DNA of 64,000 nucleotides from Pseudomonadota bacterium. GTDB taxonomy: Bacteria > Pseudomonadota > Alphaproteobacteria > Rhodospirillales > Casp-alpha2. Numbering within the stretch: the first letter of the stretch is position 1; each line of letters opens with the position of its first letter. The position numbers and the translations under genes were made by a program. Positions 10,571 to 21,313 of the stretch are shown here, piece after piece. The DNA lies in assembly GCA_027624235.1 (NCBI GenBank), contig JAQBYB010000002.1, positions 31,162 through 95,161 of the forward strand, in the 5' to 3' direction. The notes beneath the pieces are model-generated. The model made no database searches. It saw only the letters and a program-made list of their open reading frames with translations, and was not told the origin of the DNA.

Positions 10571-13414
10571 TTACGCGGGGGACGCTTCGCCGTTGGCCTG
10601 CTTAGTTTTTGCGGCCCCTGATTTTTTGTGCTTTTTCCCGGTTTCCCCGGTCTTTTTTGACGACGTGTCAGGGTCGTCCCCTGAAGACACGATGTCCAAA
10701 AGGCCCACCCGTAAAGACTTTAGCTTCTCCTCATTGTCCACTTTCAGGCCGAAGACATCCTTAACGTAAAACACATCGACGACACGCTCGCCATAGGTCG
10801 AGATATGGGCGCTCGAAATCTGCAATCCGGCGGCGGTCAGGAACGCGGTGACGTCGTGCAACAGCCCCAACCGGTCACGGCCGTTTATTTCAATTACCGT
10901 CAGCCGCCTCGACGCCTTGTTGTCGATCAGCACCCGAGGCGGAACCTTGAACGCCCCGGCGCGTTTTTGCAGAGAGGATTCTTGTGCGGCGGCCAACTCC
11001 TTTGCCGAATGCAGGCGGCCCGACAGGGCGGTTTCAATGCGTACGCAAAGCCGCTTCAAGCGGTCTTTAGCGGCATAGGCGTGGCCATCGGAATCCTGGA
11101 TCCAGAACATATCCAACGCCATACCGTTGGTCAGCGTCAGGACCTTGGCGTCAACGACCGATGCCCCCGATAACGCCATGGCGCCGGCAATGGTCGCGAA
11201 CAGCCCTGGGTGGTCAGGGGTGTAGATGGTGATTTCCGTGGCATCGCGCGCGCGCTCGATACGGCTTTCAATGTGAAGCTTTGAATCGCTGTCTTCGGCC
11301 TTGCGGATCAACTTGGCATGGTGGGCCAAGGTGTCGGCATCAAAGGCCAGCCAATAATCGCTATAGCCCCTGGCAAAATGGTTTTCGATTTCGTCCTTCC
11401 CCCAATCGGCCAAGCGTGCCGCAAGTTCGGACTTGGCCAGATCGACCCGTTCGCCCTGGCGCTCCGCTGGAATGGCGCCGGCCATTTCCTCCTGGGCGCG
11501 GTAATACAATTCACGCAACAGCCCCGCCTTCCAGGCGTTCCAGACATCGGGGCCGACCGCCCGGATATCGGCAATCGTCAGCACCAATAACAGGCGCAGG
11601 CGTTCCGGCGATTGCACGACGCCAACAAAGTCGGAAATGGTTTTTGGGTCATAGACATCCCGCTTGAACGCGGTGTTGCTCATTAACAAATGGTGACGCA
11701 CCAACCAAGATACGGTTTCGGTTTCCCATTCGCTAAGCCCGAGCCGTGGCCCCAATTCGGTGGCGACATCGGCGCCCAGGTCGGAATGGTTGCCGCCCCG
11801 GCCCTTGGCGATATCATGCAGGAACACCGCCACATAAAGGGCCGGCAACGATTGCACCTCACCGATTACCGAATTGGCTGCGGGATGGTCGTCTTTGAGC
11901 CGTCCGTCTTCGATCCCCTTGAGGATGCCGATGGCGCGGATGGTGTGCTCGTCGACCGTATAGACGTGATACATGTCGTATTGCATTTGCGCGACGACGC
12001 GGCCGAAGTCGGGCAAAAAGCGCGCCAGGACGCCAGCTTCATTGAGCCGCATCAAAGTGACATCCGGTTTCGGCCCACACAACATTTCCATAAACAGGGC
12101 GTTGGCGGCGGCATCATTGCGCAACTGGTCGTCGATGAGCCCCAGATTCTGAGTCACCAGGCGCAGTGCATAGGGGTGAATGTCGGCGTCAAGGCGCTGG
12201 GCCGTGCGAAACAGCGTCAATAATTTCACCGGGTCTTTGCTGAAGGCATCGTTGTCGTCAACGGTCAGGCGGTCACCGTCGACAATGAAACCATCGATCT
12301 CACGCTTGCGGAACCCGAAGCTCGGCAGGCGAAACTTGCGGTGACTTTTTTTCTGCTGGTCCTCAAGCACCGCACACAGGATTCGGGTCAGGTCGCCGAC
12401 GTCCTTGGCGACCAGGAAATAGTCCCGCATGAACCGCTCGACGCCTTGCACGCCGTCGCCGTCCGTATAGGCCATGCTGGCGCTGATTTCATTTTGGACG
12501 TTAAAGGTCAGACGCTCCTCCGCCCGGTTGCTCTGATAGTGCAGATGACAACGGACCGTCCACAGGAATGCTTCCGCCTTGGCGAACAAGTCCACGTCCT
12601 CCGCCGTCAGCACGCCCTTGGCTTGCAGTTCCTGTACGTCATCGACCCGGTACAGATACTTGGCGATCCAAAACAGCGTCTGCAGATCACGCAGGCCACC
12701 CTTGCCTTCCTTGATGTTTGGTTCCAGCACATAGCGGGTATCGCCCATCCGGTCATGGCGGGCATCGCGCTCGGCCAGCTTGGCCTCGACGAATTCAAGG
12801 CCGGTGGATTCTGAAAATTCAGTCCCGAATCGCAGCTTGAAGGCCTTGAACATCTCCTGATCACCCCACAGCCAACGCGCCTCCAGCAAACTGGTGCGGA
12901 TGGTCATATCGGCCTTGGAAAGCCGTATGCTCTCGTCGATGGAACGGGTCGCATGACCGACCTTGAGGCCCATATCCCACAACATATAAAGGATGTATTC
13001 GACCACCTGTTCGGTATGCGTGGTCAGCTTATAGGGCACCAGGAACATCAGATCGATGTCCGAAAACGGCGCCAGCTCGCCGCGGCCGTAACCGCCGGTG
13101 GCGGTGATGCTCATGACCTCGCCGGTGGTCGGATTGGCAAGAGGATAAACGTTGGCCAACGCAAAGTCGTAGATCGTGCGGACCAGCTGATCGACCAGAT
13201 GGGTGTTGGCCTTGGCAACATCGCGGCTGCAAGCGCCATCTTCTTCAAACCGGCGGCGAACTTCCGTCCAGCCCCGGCTAAAGGCGGTTTTAAAGATATC
13301 GAGGACTTGCGATTGCGTTTTCGGCGTATAGCCGGACCATCCGACAAGTTCATCGAGTTCGGCCTGAAGCGCCTTGCGGTCGATGATGTCGCGGGGTTTT
13401 GAGATGCTGTCCAT
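10571..13414 (-). CDS. glnD: Bifunctional PII uridylyltransferase / uridylyl-removing enzyme GlnD
   Basis: The sensor that uridylylates PII proteins when glutamine is low and removes UMP when it is high. The nucleotidyltransferase site is GGYGRGELAPFSDID, the HD domain reads HDIAKGRGG, and two C-terminal ACT domains bind glutamine. The ATG at 13414 has AAGGGA just upstream and gives 947 residues. In-frame starts at 13498 (GGGGA upstream) and a TTG at 13576 would lengthen it by 28 or 54 residues. The tail after the second ACT domain is Lys/Ser/Thr-rich and about 35 residues long. Confidence 0.96.
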   Translation of the reverse strand: MDSISKPRDIIDRKALQAELDELVGWSGYTPKTQSQVLDIFKTAFSRGWTEVRRRFEEDGACSRDVAKANTHLVDQLVRTIYDFALANVYPLANPTTGEVMSITATGGYGRGELAPFSDIDLMFLVPYKLTTHTEQVVEYILYMLWDMGLKVGHATRSIDESIRLSKADMTIRTSLLEARWLWGDQEMFKAFKLRFGTEFSESTGLEFVEAKLAERDARHDRMGDTRYVLEPNIKEGKGGLRDLQTLFWIAKYLYRVDDVQELQAKGVLTAEDVDLFAKAEAFLWTVRCHLHYQSNRAEERLTFNVQNEISASMAYTDGDGVQGVERFMRDYFLVAKDVGDLTRILCAVLEDQQKKSHRKFRLPSFGFRKREIDGFIVDGDRLTVDDNDAFSKDPVKLLTLFRTAQRLDADIHPYALRLVTQNLGLIDDQLRNDAAANALFMEMLCGPKPDVTLMRLNEAGVLARFLPDFGRVVAQMQYDMYHVYTVDEHTIRAIGILKGIEDGRLKDDHPAANSVIGEVQSLPALYVAVFLHDIAKGRGGNHSDLGADVATELGPRLGLSEWETETVSWLVRHHLLMSNTAFKRDVYDPKTISDFVGVVQSPERLRLLLVLTIADIRAVGPDVWNAWKAGLLRELYYRAQEEMAGAIPAERQGERVDLAKSELAARLADWGKDEIENHFARGYSDYWLAFDADTLAHHAKLIRKAEDSDSKLHIESRIERARDATEITIYTPDHPGLFATIAGAMALSGASVVDAKVLTLTNGMALDMFWIQDSDGHAYAAKDRLKRLCVRIETALSGRLHSAKELAAAQESSLQKRAGAFKVPPRVLIDNKASRRLTVIEINGRDRLGLLHDVTAFLTAAGLQISSAHISTYGERVVDVFYVKDVFGLKVDNEEKLKSLRVGLLDIVSSGDDPDTSSKKTGETGKKHKKSGAAKTKQANGEASPA

Positions 13415-13818
13415 GATCCCTTTATATAAAGCGGGCGGAGGAGGCGTTAAAGGGGCAAGCCGGTCCTGGAGGAGACGATCCGTAATTTTGGCCGACATCG
13501 TCCCCAGGGATTTTGATTTTATAACGATACCGTAATAAATACGCGGGCTTTTGCCGGGCCGATCGCTCTGGGGCAAGCCGCAAGCATCGGAAAAATCGCC
13601 CGAGCACCAAAAATTTTAAACCTATTATTAAGTACATTTAAATATTCTTATTTATTAGGCCCATTAAACACGATTTCAGACTTAATATTTATGATAAAAC
13701 AGCTCATAAATAATCTTTTCGAGAAATAATTTATAAATATTTCAGTATGTTAGCGCATGGTTTAATTAAGATTATTAGAAAAATCTTATTTTATAACAAT
13801 CCGTGAAACGATGGCGGC
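13415..13818. other. Intergenic region with an AT-rich block (about 13609-13806)
   Basis: The roughly 200 bases before the mutS stop are far richer in A and T than the rest of the window. The block lies between the mutS stop and the glnD start, both on the minus strand, so it should hold the glnD promoter. It contains a 7-bp dyad, TAAGATT at 13767-13773 and AATCTTA at 13782-13788, with an 8-nt loop; this could be a weak mutS terminator. A 19-codon minus-strand frame is present, without a good ribosome site. No RNA family was recognised. Confidence 0.5.
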
Positions 13819-16518
13819 TTAATCTTGAGTTTCAAGCAATTCCCGCAGCCGATAAATCAATTCCAGAGCCTCCCGCGGGCTCAAGGCGTCGGCGTCAACC
13901 GCTGAAAGCGCCTCTTCCAAAGGTGACGGCCCTGTCGCCATGAAGCCGGCGGGGGCGGCCTCAAGCGCCTGAAATAACGGCAGATCATCCGCCAGCCGGG
14001 TCATGGCCGAGGATTGTTCGCCCTTCTCGAGCGTGGCAAGGACATCCGTGGCGCGTTTAATGACGCTTTTGGGCAACCCCGCCAGCGCCCCGACATGGAT
14101 GCCGTAGGAGCGATCCGCCGCGCCCGGCCCGACTTCATGCAGGAACACCACATCTCCCTGCCATTCCTTGACCCGCATGGTGTGGCACTGCAGCCCCGAT
14201 AGCCGCGCCGCCAGCGCCGTCAATTCATGGTAATGGGTGGCGAACAGCGCCCGGCACCGGTTCACCTCATGCAGGTGTTCGACCACCGCCCAGGCGATCG
14301 ACAGGCCGTCGAAGGTGGCGGTGCCGCGCCCGATTTCGTCGAGGATCACCAACGCCCGCGGACCCGCCTGGTTAAGAATGGCCGCCGTTTCGACCATTTC
14401 AACCATGAACGTGGAGCGCCCCCGGGCGAGATCGTCGGCGGCGCCGACCCTGGAAAACAAGCGGTCGACAATGCCTATTTTAGCGGCCTCGGCGGGAACG
14501 AAAGAGCCCATCTGGGCGAGCACTGCGATCAGCGCATTCTGGCGCAAAAAAGTACTCTTGCCGGCCATGTTGGGGCCGGTCAGCAGCCATAAATTCCCTT
14601 CCTTACCGCCATCTCCGCCCGACAGCATGCAGCCGTTACCGATAAAGGCGGCGTCACCGGCCTCGGCCAGGGCCGCCTCGACCACCGGATGACGGCCACC
14701 GGTGATAAAAAAATCGAGGCTGTCATCAACCACCGGCCTGATAAAGCGGCCATCAACAGCCAAAGCCGCCAAGCCTTGCGCGACATCAAGCGCGGCCAGG
14801 GCCTGGGCGGAAAGCGCTACGGCGTCGGCCCGCCCGGTCACCTCACCGACCAGATCCTCGAACAGATTCAATTCAAGCCCCAGGGCCTGGTCGCCGGCCT
14901 TGGCGATGCGGCCTTCAAGCTCGTTCAGTTCCACCGTCGAATACCGGACCCCATTGGCCAGGGTCTGGCGGTGAATGAAGGGGCCGTCATCGAGGGGGAT
15001 TTTATCCGCCTGTTTGGCCGCCACCTCGATGAAATAGCCGAGCACGTTGTTATGCTTGATCTTGAGGGTCGGGATCGAGGTTTGTTCCACGTAGCGGCCC
15101 TGCAGTCCGGCAATCAAGCGCCGGCTTTCGTCCCGAAGCGCCCGAAACTCATCCAGTTCCGGCGCGTAGCCCGCCGCGATAAACCCGCCGTCGCGGGCAT
15201 AAAGCGGCAAGTCTTCGGCCAAGGCGCGGCGCAACCGATCAATCAGGGCGTCATGGTGGCCAAGCTCTTTGACGGCATCGGTGATGCCTTCCGGGGCGCC
15301 GGTTCCGGTGTCCTCAAAGAGGCATTTGATTTCTTCCGCCGCCGCCAGACCGTCACGCACCGCCGCCAGGTCCCGCGGGCCGCCACGGCCAAGGGTCAGC
15401 CGCGACAAGGCGCGTTCGATATCAGGGCAACGCTTGAGAACCGGGCGAAGATCATCGCGCAGCCGCACGCCGGCGACAAAATGCTGGACCATGTCCAAAC
15501 GGTGCGCGATGGCCTTAACATCGGTCAAGGGGGCGGCCAGGTGCGCCCCCAACAGCCGGGCGCCGGCGCCGGTCATGGTCCTGTCGATGACGCCCAAAAG
15601 ACTGTGTTTTTGTGACCCCGACAGCGACGCCGTCAGTTCCAGATTGCGCCGGGTGGCGGTGTCGATTTCCATCACCTCGCCCTGGGCCAACTGCTTGGGC
15701 TGGGTCAGCCTTGGTAAATTGCCTTTCTGGGTGAGCTCCAGATAATCGACGAGGGCGCCGGCTGCCGCCAGTTCCGCCCTCGAAAAATCGCCGAAGCCAT
15801 CGAGGGTTTTGACACCGTAGAGGGCGCTCAGGCGCTTCTTGCCGTTGGCGCTGTTAAAACGGCTGGCGGGCAGGGGGCTCAACCGATCCTTCCACACGGC
15901 AAAGGTTTCAAACAGGGCGTGGTGCTGAATAAGGCTGTCGGGAACCAGCAGTTCGCCGGGCGACACCCTGGCCAGAACGGCATCCAGATCGCGGGGCGCA
16001 AAAGATTGGGTGATGAAAACGCCGGTCGACATGTCGATCCAGGCCAGCCCCAGGTCGCCGCCGGCCTCGGCGGTGGCGGCCAGAAAATTGTTCTGGCGCG
16101 CATCCAACAACGCATCTTCCGTCAGCGTCCCCGGTGTCACCATGCGCATGACCTGACGCTCGACGACGGATTTGGCGCCGCGCTTCTTTGCTTCCGCCGG
16201 GTCTTCCGTTTGCTCGCAGACGGCGACCTTGAAGCCTTTTTTAATGAGCCGATTGAGATAGGTCTCATGGCTGTGCACGGGCACCCCGCACATCGGAATA
16301 TCGTCGCCCAGATGCTTGCCCCGTTTGGTCAGCGCAATATCCAGCGCCGCCGACGCCTTGACCGCATCGTCGAAAAACAATTCGTAGAAATCCCCCATCC
16401 GGTAAAACAACAAACCGCCGGGATGCGCCGCCTTGATCGTCAGATACTGCGCCATCATCGGAGTGACGGTATCGGCGGTATCTTTTGTCGGGGAGGACGC
16501 GGCGGGCATTGCGGTCAT
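13819..16518 (-). CDS. mutS: DNA mismatch repair protein MutS
   Basis: An 899-residue mismatch-recognition ATPase. The N-terminal domain has MMAQYLTIK, then [11 protein letters not shown], which contains the mismatch-wedging F-x-E. The Walker [10 protein letters not shown] lies near residue 645, followed by a [14 protein letters not shown]alker B region and the C-terminal helix-turn-helix. Length and domain order are normal. It is followed, after the AT-rich gap, by glnD. Confidence 0.98.
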   Translation of the reverse strand: MTAMPAASSPTKDTADTVTPMMAQYLTIKAAHPGGLLFYRMGDFYELFFDDAVKASAALDIALTKRGKHLGDDIPMCGVPVHSHETYLNRLIKKGFKVAVCEQTEDPAEAKKRGAKSVVERQVMRMVTPGTLTEDALLDARQNNFLAATAEAGGDLGLAWIDMSTGVFITQSFAPRDLDAVLARVSPGELLVPDSLIQHHALFETFAVWKDRLSPLPASRFNSANGKKRLSALYGVKTLDGFGDFSRAELAAAGALVDYLELTQKGNLPRLTQPKQLAQGEVMEIDTATRRNLELTASLSGSQKHSLLGVIDRTMTGAGARLLGAHLAAPLTDVKAIAHRLDMVQHFVAGVRLRDDLRPVLKRCPDIERALSRLTLGRGGPRDLAAVRDGLAAAEEIKCLFEDTGTGAPEGITDAVKELGHHDALIDRLRRALAEDLPLYARDGGFIAAGYAPELDEFRALRDESRRLIAGLQGRYVEQTSIPTLKIKHNNVLGYFIEVAAKQADKIPLDDGPFIHRQTLANGVRYSTVELNELEGRIAKAGDQALGLELNLFEDLVGEVTGRADAVALSAQALAALDVAQGLAALAVDGRFIRPVVDDSLDFFITGGRHPVVEAALAEAGDAAFIGNGCMLSGGDGGKEGNLWLLTGPNMAGKSTFLRQNALIAVLAQMGSFVPAEAAKIGIVDRLFSRVGAADDLARGRSTFMVEMVETAAILNQAGPRALVILDEIGRGTATFDGLSIAWAVVEHLHEVNRCRALFATHYHELTALAARLSGLQCHTMRVKEWQGDVVFLHEVGPGAADRSYGIHVGALAGLPKSVIKRATDVLATLEKGEQSSAMTRLADDLPLFQALEAAPAGFMATGPSPLEEALSAVDADALSPREALELIYRLRELLETQD

Positions 16519-16664
16519 TCGTCAAAACAATCAAGAGTGGCGGACAAGCCGACAATAACACAGGCTCTCCTGGGGCGCTATCAGTCGCGGGCTCCCTTAT
16601 CCCCTGGTTTATCAACTTTTACCCCCGCCTTCACCTGCGGCAGTAGTTGTGCTACCCGGTAGGG

Positions 16665-17687
16665 ATGGCGAAACAACTTCCATCCAGCGTTCTGGTCTAT
16701 GTCGGCTTCGACCGCATCGGCGACGGGCTGCTCAAGCTGCCTTTTGTGCGGGGGCTTCGCGGGGCGTATCCCGACGCCCGCATTACCTGGTTGGCGGGCA
16801 AGGAAGACAGCGTCTATGCCGGCGTCCTGGCGGACCTGGCCAAGGGCCAGATTGATGAGGTCATCGAATATGCCGGCGTCGGCGTCGGACCCGGCGAATT
16901 ACTGCACAGCCTATCAAAAGGGCCGTTGGCCGGGCGACGCTTCGACCTGATCATCGACACGCAAAGGACGCTCTGGACCAGTGTGTCATTGTGGCGGGTT
17001 CCCCACGAGACCTTCATTTCCCCGGCCGCGCGTTTTTTGCTATCGGCTAAAAAACCCGAAAAAGGCTACCGCTTCCCGAAAACCATGCAGCGCCAGTTAC
17101 TGGACCTGCTGGAACTGGCCAGCGGCAAAAAATTCCCGAGCCCGACCACCTTAGAGATCGATCTCGACCCGGACCTCGCCGATGCCGCCGCCCGATTGTT
17201 GCCAGACGGCCCGATCTACATCGGCGTTGCCCCCGGATCGGGCGGGCCGCCGAAATGCTGGCCCCTGGACAATTTCATTTCCCTTGCGCAAGGACAGGTC
17301 GGCAAAGGGCGGGTGCCGGTGTTTTTGCTGGGGCCAATGGAAGACGGCTGGCTGGAGCCAATCAGAACCGCCGTCCCGGAAGCCCTGTTCCCCTTGCAGG
17401 ACGATGGCGTTCAGGCGGCACACGGATTTTCCCCGATGCTGACGATCGCGATATCGAAACGATTTCAGGCGGCGGTATCCAACGATTCCGGCACCGGGCA
17501 CATGTTCGCCGTCGGCGGCAAGCCGGTGGTGATCTTGTACGGCGTCACCGCGCCTAAAAAATTCCAGCCGATGACAGAGGCGCTGACCATCCTCCGCGCC
17601 CAGGATTTCGGTGGCCCGGAAATGCACAATATTCCCGTCGATGCCGTCGAAGCGGCGCTTGACGGTGCGCTTACAGACCAGGCCTAA
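16665..17687 (+). CDS. Glycosyltransferase family 9 (heptosyltransferase-like)
   Basis: A 340-residue GT-B fold protein of the ADP-heptose:LPS heptosyltransferase family. The N-terminal DRIGDGLLKLPFVRGL and the C-terminal VSNDSGTGHMFAVGGKPVVILYG contain the donor-binding signature (D-S/T-G-x-x-H). The likely role is adding heptose or a related sugar to the lipopolysaccharide core. The ATG at 16665 is preferred (GGTAGGG adjacent); a GTG six codons upstream is also in frame. Its 3' end overlaps the convergent AmpG gene by 17 nt. Confidence 0.85.
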   Translation: MAKQLPSSVLVYVGFDRIGDGLLKLPFVRGLRGAYPDARITWLAGKEDSVYAGVLADLAKGQIDEVIEYAGVGVGPGELLHSLSKGPLAGRRFDLIIDTQRTLWTSVSLWRVPHETFISPAARFLLSAKKPEKGYRFPKTMQRQLLDLLELASGKKFPSPTTLEIDLDPDLADAAARLLPDGPIYIGVAPGSGGPPKCWPLDNFISLAQGQVGKGRVPVFLLGPMEDGWLEPIRTAVPEALFPLQDDGVQAAHGFSPMLTIAISKRFQAAVSNDSGTGHMFAVGGKPVVILYGVTAPKKFQPMTEALTILRAQDFGGPEMHNIPVDAVEAALDGALTDQA

Positions 17688-19011
17688 GCGCGGGTTCCGG
17701 CGGCGGGTATTTTTTCATCAACCACATCAGTACGATCAGCCCCGGCACGGCGGCGGCGGCGCTGATCAGGAAAAAGCCGCTCCAGGCGACCTGGTCCGCC
17801 ACCCAACCGGCGGTGGCCGACAATACATCACGGCTAAACGCGGTCAGGGAGCTCAATAGCGCATACTGGGTCGCCGTATAGGCTTGGTTGCACAGCGACG
17901 ACAGATAGGCGACGAAGGCCGACGTCGCCATGCCGGAGGTGACGTTTTCCGCCGTAATCGTCGCCATCAACATCGGCACGCTATGGCCGACCTTGGCCTG
18001 AACGACGAACATCAAGGTGCCGACGATCTGCAGGAAACCGCAAATCATCAGGCTCCGCATGATGCCGACACGATTAACCATAATGCCGCCGATCAGGCCA
18101 CCGACAATGATGGCGCCAAGGCCGAAGGCTTTGGTGATGTTGGCGATCTCGACGGTGCTGAAGCCCATGGCGATATAAAATGGCCCGGCCATGACGCCCA
18201 GGTAGGATTCGCCCAGTTTATAAAGCGCAATGAACGCGAGGACGGCGGCCCAGCCCGAATGGGACATGAAGTCGCGAAACGGCGCGATCACCCCTTCATA
18301 AAACCAAGCCAGCGTGCGCGCCAGCCACGGCGCCGTGCCCGACGCCAAGTGCGCGGCCAGCCGTTGCTGTTCGGCCTCGGCGGACGCGAGCGATGCGCCG
18401 GTATCGGGCTCACGGGCGCAAAGGATGGTCACCATGCCGACGGCAACCAGGGCGCCCATAATCAGGTAGACCTGATTCCAGGTGAACAAAGCGGCCAGCC
18501 ACAAGGCGCCCGCGCCGGCGCTTAACATCCCGGCCCGATAGCCGAGCACGATCGCGCCGGCGCCGGCGCCCTGTTCGTCGTCTTCCAGGACCTCGACCCG
18601 ATAGGCATCGATCACGATATCCTGGCTGGCCGAGGTAAACGCCACCAACATGGCGAACAGCGCCGTCATGCCGGGGTTGTCCGCCGGGTTGGTCGAGGCC
18701 ATGGCAAAGATAGCGGCCATCAATGCCGCCTGCGCCACCAGGGCCCAACTTCGCCGACGACCGAGCAGACCGGTCAAGATCGGCACCGGCAACCTGTCGA
18801 TCACCGGGGCCCACAAAAATTTGAACGTGTATGGCGTGCGGACCAGGGAAAACAGGCCGATGGCGGTCAACGATACGCCTTCAATTTTGAGCCAGACCGA
18901 CAGTGTGGAGAACACCAGCAACAACGGCAGGCCGCTGGAGAAACCCAGAAACAGGATAATCACAACGCGGCGATCGGCATAGACCCTGGCCGCCTCAAAC
19001 CACGACTTCAT
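17671..19011 (-). CDS. ampG: AmpG-like muropeptide permease (MFS, PAT family)
   Basis: A 446-residue major-facilitator protein with about 12 to 14 membrane segments. It begins with the AmpG hallmark FLGFSSGLPLLLVFSTLSVW and then PYTFKFLWAPVIDR, matching AmpG permeases that import anhydro-muropeptides from the periplasm for recycling. It overlaps the upstream GT9 gene by 4 nt, so it belongs to the adenosine kinase-GT9-ampG transcript. No ampC or ampR is in the window. Confidence 0.92.
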   Translation of the reverse strand: MKSWFEAARVYADRRVVIILFLGFSSGLPLLLVFSTLSVWLKIEGVSLTAIGLFSLVRTPYTFKFLWAPVIDRLPVPILTGLLGRRRSWALVAQAALMAAIFAMASTNPADNPGMTALFAMLVAFTSASQDIVIDAYRVEVLEDDEQGAGAGAIVLGYRAGMLSAGAGALWLAALFTWNQVYLIMGALVAVGMVTILCAREPDTGASLASAEAEQQRLAAHLASGTAPWLARTLAWFYEGVIAPFRDFMSHSGWAAVLAFIALYKLGESYLGVMAGPFYIAMGFSTVEIANITKAFGLGAIIVGGLIGGIMVNRVGIMRSLMICGFLQIVGTLMFVVQAKVGHSVPMLMATITAENVTSGMATSAFVAYLSSLCNQAYTATQYALLSSLTAFSRDVLSATAGWVADQVAWSGFFLISAAAAVPGLIVLMWLMKKYPPPEPALRPGL

Positions 19012-20249
19012 GTCCCTTCCCGGCGTGCGACATCCCCCTCAAGCAACGCCTCGCAGGCGCGCCAAACCTGGTCTTCGCCGATGGCGCCGATGCAGGGAAA
19101 AAGCTGATATTTATTGGCGCGGCGGTGGCATCGCCAGAAGCAGTGATAGCATTCCATTTCCTGAAAGACGAAACGCGCATTCTCGGGCGTCACCTCCTTG
19201 GGATAGGGCACGAAACTGCCGAAGTGACCGCCGCCGACAATGACCACGGTCGGCCGTCCCAAGGCGATGCTCAGATGCGCCGGCCCGGTATCGTTGCTGA
19301 CCACCAGGGCGGCATGCTTCATCAGGTCCAGAAGTTCGGGCAAGGCGGTCTTTCCGGTCATATCGATGATGCCAAGCGTGCCGCCGGCATCGCGCATCGC
19401 CTGTTCGATTTCCTCTTGGCCGGACCGTTCCTCGACGCGGCCGACGAAGATCACCCGCAGCCCTCTTTCCCGCAACGTCTTTGCCAACGCCGCATACCTG
19501 GCCAGCGGCCAGCGGCGACCGGGCTCATTGCTGCCTGGGTTGAGGACGACGTAAGGTGCGCCCTCACTGATCGGCGGCGCCTGATCGCGCCACGTAATTT
19601 GAGGCGCCTCCGGCGGGATGGTGGTCCCGGAGATGGCGGAGACAAAGCGGAAATGGCGGATGATTTCGTGGGTCGGATAAGGCCCGGTATCGATAATTTC
19701 ATCGACCTGGCTGAGGTAATAACTGAACTCGGACCGGGTCCGTTCGCTAACATATGGGCGGGACGCCACGGTCCTCGGCGCCGATGATACCCAGACCAGA
19801 CTGTCCGCCATCAAGGCGCGGCGCATATAGGAATCGCTGACCGCAATGGCCGGCGCCAAACCGCGAACCCACAGCGATACCTTAAATCGGTAAAAAGGCC
19901 GCCGGGCATAGGCATGTTCGTCGATGGCGTAAACGCGGTAGCCCTTAAAAACCTCGTCGGTAAGATTGCCCCAACTTTTGCAGCCCAACACGGTGATGTC
20001 GGATTGTTCGACGCCGAAGGCCGCCGCGTAATGGTCCAGGGTGCGGCGAAATAGAACCATGTCGCCGATACCGTCCATACGCACGACCAAGAGACCACGG
20101 CGCTTTTTAAACACCGGCCAATGGCGGGCGATCAAATCCAACGGTCGGAACATCCACCACCGCCGCCGCATCCCGGCGGGCAGGGTGCGCCAGAACGCCG
20201 TCGTCGGAAACTGCCCGGAAGATCCAGGGTTGGGTAGGGGCGCCGTCAT
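19008..20249 (-). CDS. Glycosyltransferase family 9 protein
   Basis: A 413-residue second GT9 member. After about 50 leading residues it has VVRMDGIGDMVLFRRTL, then NPGSNEPGRRWP near 235 and VVSNDTGPAHLSIALGRPTVVIVGG, the heptosyltransferase donor site. The C-terminus carries a cysteine cluster, ECYHCFWRCH followed later by FPCIG, also seen in some GT9 proteins of lipopolysaccharide or glycan loci. The sugar and acceptor are unknown. It overlaps adenosine kinase and ampG by 4 nt each. Confidence 0.85.
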   Translation of the reverse strand: MTAPLPNPGSSGQFPTTAFWRTLPAGMRRRWWMFRPLDLIARHWPVFKKRRGLLVVRMDGIGDMVLFRRTLDHYAAAFGVEQSDITVLGCKSWGNLTDEVFKGYRVYAIDEHAYARRPFYRFKVSLWVRGLAPAIAVSDSYMRRALMADSLVWVSSAPRTVASRPYVSERTRSEFSYYLSQVDEIIDTGPYPTHEIIRHFRFVSAISGTTIPPEAPQITWRDQAPPISEGAPYVVLNPGSNEPGRRWPLARYAALAKTLRERGLRVIFVGRVEERSGQEEIEQAMRDAGGTLGIIDMTGKTALPELLDLMKHAALVVSNDTGPAHLSIALGRPTVVIVGGGHFGSFVPYPKEVTPENARFVFQEMECYHCFWRCHRRANKYQLFPCIGAIGEDQVWRACEALLEGDVARREGT

Positions 20250-21241
20250 TTCCTCAGTTTTTCCTCGACCAAATCCTTAAAGGATACATCCGGGCGGGCG
20301 CCCATATGGGAGATGCACTCGGCCGCGCAGATACCGCCGATTCGGGCACTGGTGAACAAGTCCCGGCCCGAAGTCAGGCCGAACAGGAAACCAGCCGCAT
20401 AGGCATCCCCGGCGCCGGTGGTATCAACCAAGGCGCCCACCGCCTCGGCGTCAACCACATGGACCTCGTCCCCGGAAACGATGACCGAGCCCTTTTCGCC
20501 GCGCGTCAGCGCCGCGATGTCGCAATGGCCGCGAACCGCCTGCAGGGCGTCATCAAAGTTTTCGACCTGATAGAGGGACATGATTTCCTCTTCATTGGCG
20601 AACAGGATATCGACATGGTGTTCGGCCAGATCAAGGAAGTCGTCGCGGTGACGATCGACACAAAACGGATCCGACAGGCTCAGCGATACCTTGCGGCCGG
20701 CTTGATGGGCCCCGTCGGCGGCCTTGAGGAAGGCCTCCTTAGCGGCGGGGGGGTCCCACAGATAGCCCTCAAGATATGTCACCTGGGCACCAGCGATCAG
20801 TTCCAGGTCGATATCGTCAGGGCCAAGATTAACGCAGGCCCCTAAGAACGTCTGCATGGTGCGTTGGGCATCAGGCGTCACCAGCACCATCGAGGTCGCC
20901 GTCGGCGGGCCGCTCTCCGTCGGCGGTGTGTCGAAGTAAACCCCAATCGCGCGCATATCGTGTCCGAATACTTTCCCCAGTTGATCGTCATGGACCTTGC
21001 CGACAAAAGCCCCGGCACCGCCCAGCGAAGCCAACCCGGCGATGGTGTTGGCGGCGGAACCCCCGGAACATTCAATCGCCGCGTCGATTTTCTCGTAAAT
21101 CCGCTGGGCTTCATCAGCATCAATCAGGGTCATGGCGCCCTTGGTCATCCCCTCCGAGACCAATAGGTCATCGTCCGCATGAACCAAGATATCGACAATG
21201 GCATTTCCGATGCCAATAACATCAAACCGGGAGGCACCCAT
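20246..21241 (-). CDS. Adenosine kinase (PfkB/ribokinase family)
   Basis: A 331-residue sugar or nucleoside kinase. It starts DVIGIGNAIVDILV, has the substrate-site GGSAANTIAGLASLGG near residue 60, and carries the PfkB signature 2 DTTGAGDAYAAGFL near 270, with its aspartate as catalytic base. The overall pattern fits bacterial adenosine kinases that make AMP. First gene of the adenosine kinase-GT9-ampG overlapping set. Confidence 0.9.
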   Translation of the reverse strand: MGASRFDVIGIGNAIVDILVHADDDLLVSEGMTKGAMTLIDADEAQRIYEKIDAAIECSGGSAANTIAGLASLGGAGAFVGKVHDDQLGKVFGHDMRAIGVYFDTPPTESGPPTATSMVLVTPDAQRTMQTFLGACVNLGPDDIDLELIAGAQVTYLEGYLWDPPAAKEAFLKAADGAHQAGRKVSLSLSDPFCVDRHRDDFLDLAEHHVDILFANEEEIMSLYQVENFDDALQAVRGHCDIAALTRGEKGSVIVSGDEVHVVDAEAVGALVDTTGAGDAYAAGFLFGLTSGRDLFTSARIGGICAAECISHMGARPDVSFKDLVEEKLRK

Positions 21242-21313
21242 ATATTTCTCCTGAGTTAGTCCCCGCCATCATAAAAGGACGGCGGGGACTAGGGATGGAA
21301 TTTAACGACGGGC

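Noticed and set aside
13570..13720. 19-codon minus-strand micro-ORF in the AT-rich block
   Set aside because: Too short, weak ribosome site and no sign of conservation available.
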